In this document: one piece after another, positions 6,482 to 9,045 of the stretch
How the letters are laid out: each line of letters starts with the position of its first letter
Position numbering within the stretch: position 1 is the first letter of the stretch
Origin: an uncultured Prevotella sp.
GTDB lineage: Bacteria > Bacteroidota > Bacteroidia > Bacteroidales > Bacteroidaceae
Length of the DNA stretch: 9,045 nucleotides
Reading direction: 5' to 3'
NCBI GenBank assembly: GCA_900550635.1
Contig: URSZ01000100.1
Location: forward strand, 1 to 9,045
Translations under genes and position numbers: made by a program
The notes under the pieces: generated by a model
What the model saw: the letters and a program-made list of their open reading frames with translations, nothing else
What the model was told of the DNA's origin: nothing
Database searches by the model: none

Positions 6482-7839
6482 ACGCTGCCGTTTCCTTATA
6501 TGAACTGACTTGCAGGATACGCAACGCTATTAGCACGCAATTGCCGGGCTCGTATTGGGTGCGTGCGGAAATCAGCGAGGGAAGGCAAAACGCCAACGGC
6601 CATTTTTATTGCCGCTTTATAGAGAAGAATGCTGCGGGAACAGACATCGCGTCGGCTGCAGGAATTATATGGGCCGGCACATACGTAACCCTTCGTGCGA
6701 GGTTTGAGAGAGAAACCGGGCAAAGGTTCGGGGCGGGCATTAAAGTGCTTGTCAGGGTTAGGATAAACTTCCACGAACGTTACGGGTTGTCGCTGCTGGT
6801 AGAAGATATTGACCCTTCTTACACGCTCGGCGACATGGTTCGCCGCAGGAAAGAGATTATAGACAAACTTACAGCCGAAGGCGTTGTTAACCTTAACAAA
6901 CAACTGGTACTTCCCCGTCTGCTTTTGCGCATAGCTGTGATAACTAGTGAGACAGCTGCCGGATTCGGAGATTTTTGCAACCATTTGGCCCACGGCGGGC
7001 ACATGTTCAATATTAAGATAAAGTTGTTTCCTGCCATAATGCAGGGCGATAAAGTAGAGCAGTCCGTTATTAACGCGCTCAATGCGGTATTGGCCGAAAG
7101 CAAGGACTGGGACGCCGTCGTTATTATTCGAGGCGGCGGCGCGGTAAGCGATTTGAACGGTTTCGACACTTATCTTCTTGCGGCCAACGTAGCCCAGTTC
7201 CCTCTGCCTGTAATTACGGGCATAGGGCACGACCGTGATGAAACCGTTCTGGACCTCGTTGCCAACGTGCGTTGCAAGACTCCTACGGCCGTGGCCGATT
7301 TTCTTATAGAGAGGTTATCGAAGGAACTGGAACTGCTCGAGAATTGTGCGGCAACGCTCAAGGTTTGTGCCCAAAACAAACTTAACGCACAGTTACAACG
7401 CATGGATTCGTTCGTGGCATTGATACCGTTGGTCTTTTCGCGGGTAATAGACAAGGAAAAAGCCCGCTATAGGATATTGTCGGAAAGACTGCCTAATGCC
7501 ATACAGAATGTATGCCGCGGAGAACGTTCCCGGTGCGAGCGTCTGGTAATGCGTATGGAAATGAATACTAAAAGTATGATTGCAAATATGCGGAATCGCC
7601 TGCTGCATGAAGCGGAAAGGCTGCAATTTGTAGTACCGGCAGTATTGTCACGCCAGAAACAGCGTCTCGAAAGTTGCGAAAGAGGTATAAGGCTTGCACA
7701 ACCCGAGCGGGTTTTGAAACTGGGATTTTCTTTAACCTTGAAAGACGGTAAAGCCGTTACCGATGCTTCGCAGCTCTCTCCCGGCGACAGGATAGTAACC
7801 AGGCTGTCCAACGGAGAAGTGACCAGCAGGGTAGAGTAG
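6478..7839 (+). CDS. xseA: Exodeoxyribonuclease VII large subunit
   Basis: The catalytic subunit of exonuclease VII, which degrades single-stranded DNA from both ends into oligonucleotides in repair and DNA turnover, in the cytoplasm. The 453-residue length is normal for the family. Residues about 1-105 are the OB-fold DNA-binding domain (WVRAEISE, then HFYCRF). The catalytic core holds VITSETAAGFGDF with D165, the IRGGG motif with R218, and GIGH-D-R-D with H251 and D254. These align with E. coli residues D155, R205, H238 and D241. KTPTAVADFL follows, then a long helical region (about 290-410) that in the family forms the XseB-binding stalk, and a short C-terminal segment containing RVLKLGFS. 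The start at 6478 was chosen because it opens directly into the OB-fold; the frame is open 150 bp further upstream, but only inside the subtilase gene. The 4-nt overlap with the subtilase stop suggests coupling. Confidence 0.95.
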   Translation: MNAAVSLYELTCRIRNAISTQLPGSYWVRAEISEGRQNANGHFYCRFIEKNAAGTDIASAAGIIWAGTYVTLRARFERETGQRFGAGIKVLVRVRINFHERYGLSLLVEDIDPSYTLGDMVRRRKEIIDKLTAEGVVNLNKQLVLPRLLLRIAVITSETAAGFGDFCNHLAHGGHMFNIKIKLFPAIMQGDKVEQSVINALNAVLAESKDWDAVVIIRGGGAVSDLNGFDTYLLAANVAQFPLPVITGIGHDRDETVLDLVANVRCKTPTAVADFLIERLSKELELLENCAATLKVCAQNKLNAQLQRMDSFVALIPLVFSRVIDKEKARYRILSERLPNAIQNVCRGERSRCERLVMRMEMNTKSMIANMRNRLLHEAERLQFVVPAVLSRQKQRLESCERGIRLAQPERVLKLGFSLTLKDGKAVTDASQLSPGDRIVTRLSNGEVTSRVE

Positions 7840-7890
7840 CCAATATGAGATTTACGAAACCAAACAAGTTTAAACAGGAAACAGGATTAT

Positions 7891-8130
7891 ATGCAAAACG
7901 AACCGACAAATTACGAACAAGCCATGGCCGAACTGGAAAACATCGTGGCCAAAGTTGAGAACAACGAGATGAACATCGACGACCTTACGGCACAACTAAG
8001 CCGTGCACAGCAACTCATTAAATTTTGCCGCGGGCGTCTGCTCAAAACCGAAGAAGAAGTGAAGAAAATATTGTCTTCCGATACGGATGTACAGGAAAAT
8101 CCTGCTGCAAATGTCAATGCCGGCTTATAA
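7891..8130 (+). CDS. xseB: Exodeoxyribonuclease VII small subunit
   Basis: A 79-residue all-helical protein of normal XseB size. It binds the helical stalk of XseA in several copies and is needed for a controlled, active exonuclease VII. The family pattern is plain: YEQAMAELENIV (8-19), KVENNEMNIDDL (21-32), then the second helix with QQLIKFCRGRL (40-50). The last 20 or so residues are a disordered, poorly conserved tail. It lies 51 bp after xseA, a wider gap than the overlap often seen between these genes. An AGGA at 7883-7886 is too close to the ATG to be a normal Shine-Dalgarno site. No promoter is evident in the gap, so co-transcription with xseA is likely. Confidence 0.93.
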   Translation: MQNEPTNYEQAMAELENIVAKVENNEMNIDDLTAQLSRAQQLIKFCRGRLLKTEEEVKKILSSDTDVQENPAANVNAGL

Positions 8131-8156
8131 AATCGCGCAATTTTATGAGCAATAGG

Positions 8157-8231
8157 CGTTTTAATGGCCTCGTACATCGGCAGGCAAAAGCAAAATCGTT
8201 ATCTTTGCCCGCGGAACAGGCCGTTAAAACG
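8157..8231. repeat. 14-bp inverted repeat flanking a nested hairpin and a -7-like box
   Basis: The left arm 8157-8170 (cgttttaatggcct) pairs with the right arm 8218-8231 (aggccgttaaaacg) along all 14 positions, with one G.T pair (t8165/g8223). Inside, ggcaaa (8183-8188) pairs with tttgcc (8204-8209). No T-run follows, so this is not a typical terminator. It may form a structured RNA or a cruciform between xseB and the next gene. Confidence 0.5.
8200..8207 (+). promoter_or_regulatory. Candidate -7 box for the coiled-coil gene
   Basis: TATCTTTG fits the Bacteroides -7 consensus TAnnTTTG exactly. No good -33 TTTG lies at the expected distance; 20 bp upstream is ATCG. A start near 8213 would give a leader of about 125 nt containing a further inverted repeat, ggaaac (8272-8277) against gtttcc (8298-8303). 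The box lies inside the inverted repeat at 8157-8231. Confidence 0.38.
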
Positions 8232-8336
8232 AGTGTGTCGATTAATAAAAACAGCCTCATAAAGTAAACAGGGAAACAGCGCTCCTATATTATGGGCGTT
8301 TCCGTTATGTTGTATCCAGAATAAAACGTTCACAAC

Positions 8337-9045
8337 ATGGATAAGAAAAAAATCATCATTCCGGCAGTTATAGTTGTAGTTCTGTTAATTGCAGGCCTGG
8401 CGTATCTGTATGTAAGTCTCCAGACGCAGAAGAAAAACAACGCCGAGTTGAAGCAACTGGCCGATATGGACAAGAAAGAAATGGAGAACGAGTACGCACA
8501 GTTCGCCTTGCAATACGACGAGCTTAAACGTTCAATAAAGAACGACTCGCTCATGGAGCAACTGAGCAAGGAACAGCGCCGCACGCAGGACCTGCTGGCC
8601 GAACTCAAGCGCGTAAAGAGCGATGACGCAGCCGAGATAACGCGCCTTAAAAAGGAGTTGGCCACAGTGCGCGCCGTATTGCGCAGCTACATACTTCAGG
8701 TCGATTCACTGCAACGCCTGAACACAGCGCTCGCCAATGAGAACCAACAGGTTAAGGCACAGTACAACGATGCCACAATGCGCATAAGCAGTCTTAACAC
8801 CGAAAAGGCGAACCTTACCGAAAAAGTGGCAATAGCCTCACAGCTCGACGCTACCGGAATATCCATAGCGCCGCAGAACAAGCGCGGCAAGAAAGCAAAG
8901 AAGGTTAAGGACGTAAGACGTTTCGTTGTCAATTTCACTATTACAAAGAACATTACGGCCGCTACGGGCAACCGCCAGGTTTATGTGCGCCTGTTGCAAC
9001 CTACCAACAGCGTGGTTAACGCTTCCGGATCGTTCGATTACGAAA
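8337..9045 (+). CDS. Membrane-anchored coiled-coil protein, 3' end outside window
   Basis: The frame stays open from the ATG at 8337 to the window edge (236 codons), so the protein is incomplete. A basic start (MDKKK) is followed by one membrane helix (about 6-25), an arrangement that normally leaves the rest in the periplasm. Residues about 30-170 are rich in Glu, Lys, Leu and Gln with heptad-like spacing and read as coiled coil. A basic patch follows (182-195, with K and R dominating), and then a beta-rich stretch (RRFVVNFTITKN, then QVYVRLLQP) begins a C-terminal domain cut off by the window. I recall Bacteroidales proteins of unknown function with this layout, often labelled as SMC- or chromosome-partition-like because of the coil alone; that label is not supported here. 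The gene probably has its own promoter. Function is unknown. Confidence 0.85.
   Translation, partial: MDKKKIIIPAVIVVVLLIAGLAYLYVSLQTQKKNNAELKQLADMDKKEMENEYAQFALQYDELKRSIKNDSLMEQLSKEQRRTQDLLAELKRVKSDDAAEITRLKKELATVRAVLRSYILQVDSLQRLNTALANENQQVKAQYNDATMRISSLNTEKANLTEKVAIASQLDATGISIAPQNKRGKKAKKVKDVRRFVVNFTITKNITAATGNRQVYVRLLQPTNSVVNASGSFDYE

Noticed and set aside
8127..8146. 7-bp A/T-only hairpin overlapping the xseB stop
   Set aside because: The stem ataaaat/attttat is too weak and has no T-run, so it is not called a terminator.
8145..8267. Possible 40-residue small protein downstream of xseB
   Set aside because: It starts 15 nt after xseB and is basic, but it spans the inverted repeat and -7 box and has no recognisable family; conservation would be needed to call it.

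Overview
The window looks like a chromosomal segment from a gut-type member of the Bacteroidota, probably order Bacteroidales. Three things point there: the style of the proteins (a secreted GH78-type alpha-L-rhamnosidase, a Bacteroidota-type S8 subtilase, and a membrane-anchored coiled-coil protein of a kind I associate with Bacteroidales); start codons without Shine-Dalgarno sites, preceded instead by A/T-rich sequence; and intergenic promoters of the Bacteroides type (-33 TTTG, about 20 bp, -7 TAnnTTTG). All supported genes lie on the + strand.

Layout. Positions 1-397 hold no convincing gene. They contain a hairpin-rich stretch that I suspect is a dispersed Bacteroidales intergenic repeat, then a candidate promoter and leader for the first gene. 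Positions 398-2623 encode a secreted GH78-type alpha-L-rhamnosidase, closed by a clear rho-independent terminator (2659-2697). The next intergenic region (2698-3159) is the most unusual part. It has three tandem near-palindromes whose centres are exactly 21 bp apart (2846-2907), then an exact-match Bacteroides promoter (2977-3008) and a palindrome-rich leader. Positions 3160-5025 encode an SLC13/DASS-type anion permease with two RCK_C (TrkA_C) domains between its membrane halves. A short promoter-bearing gap then leads to a gene set: an exported S8 subtilase (5105-6481), xseA (6478-7839, overlapping the subtilase by 4 nt) and xseB (7891-8130), the two subunits of exodeoxyribonuclease VII. After a 206-bp intergenic region with a 14-bp inverted repeat around a candidate -7 box, a membrane-anchored coiled-coil protein begins at 8337 and runs off the window.

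How they work together. The rhamnosidase would trim rhamnose from plant or bacterial glycans in the cell envelope; no SusC/SusD pair is visible, so a polysaccharide utilisation locus cannot be claimed. The permease is probably regulated on its own. The subtilase, xseA and xseB look co-transcribed, although their functions (envelope proteolysis and cytoplasmic single-strand DNA degradation) have no obvious link. I see no CRISPR array, insertion sequence, prophage, defence system, tRNA or rRNA. The novelty here is in the non-coding DNA rather than in a new protein system.
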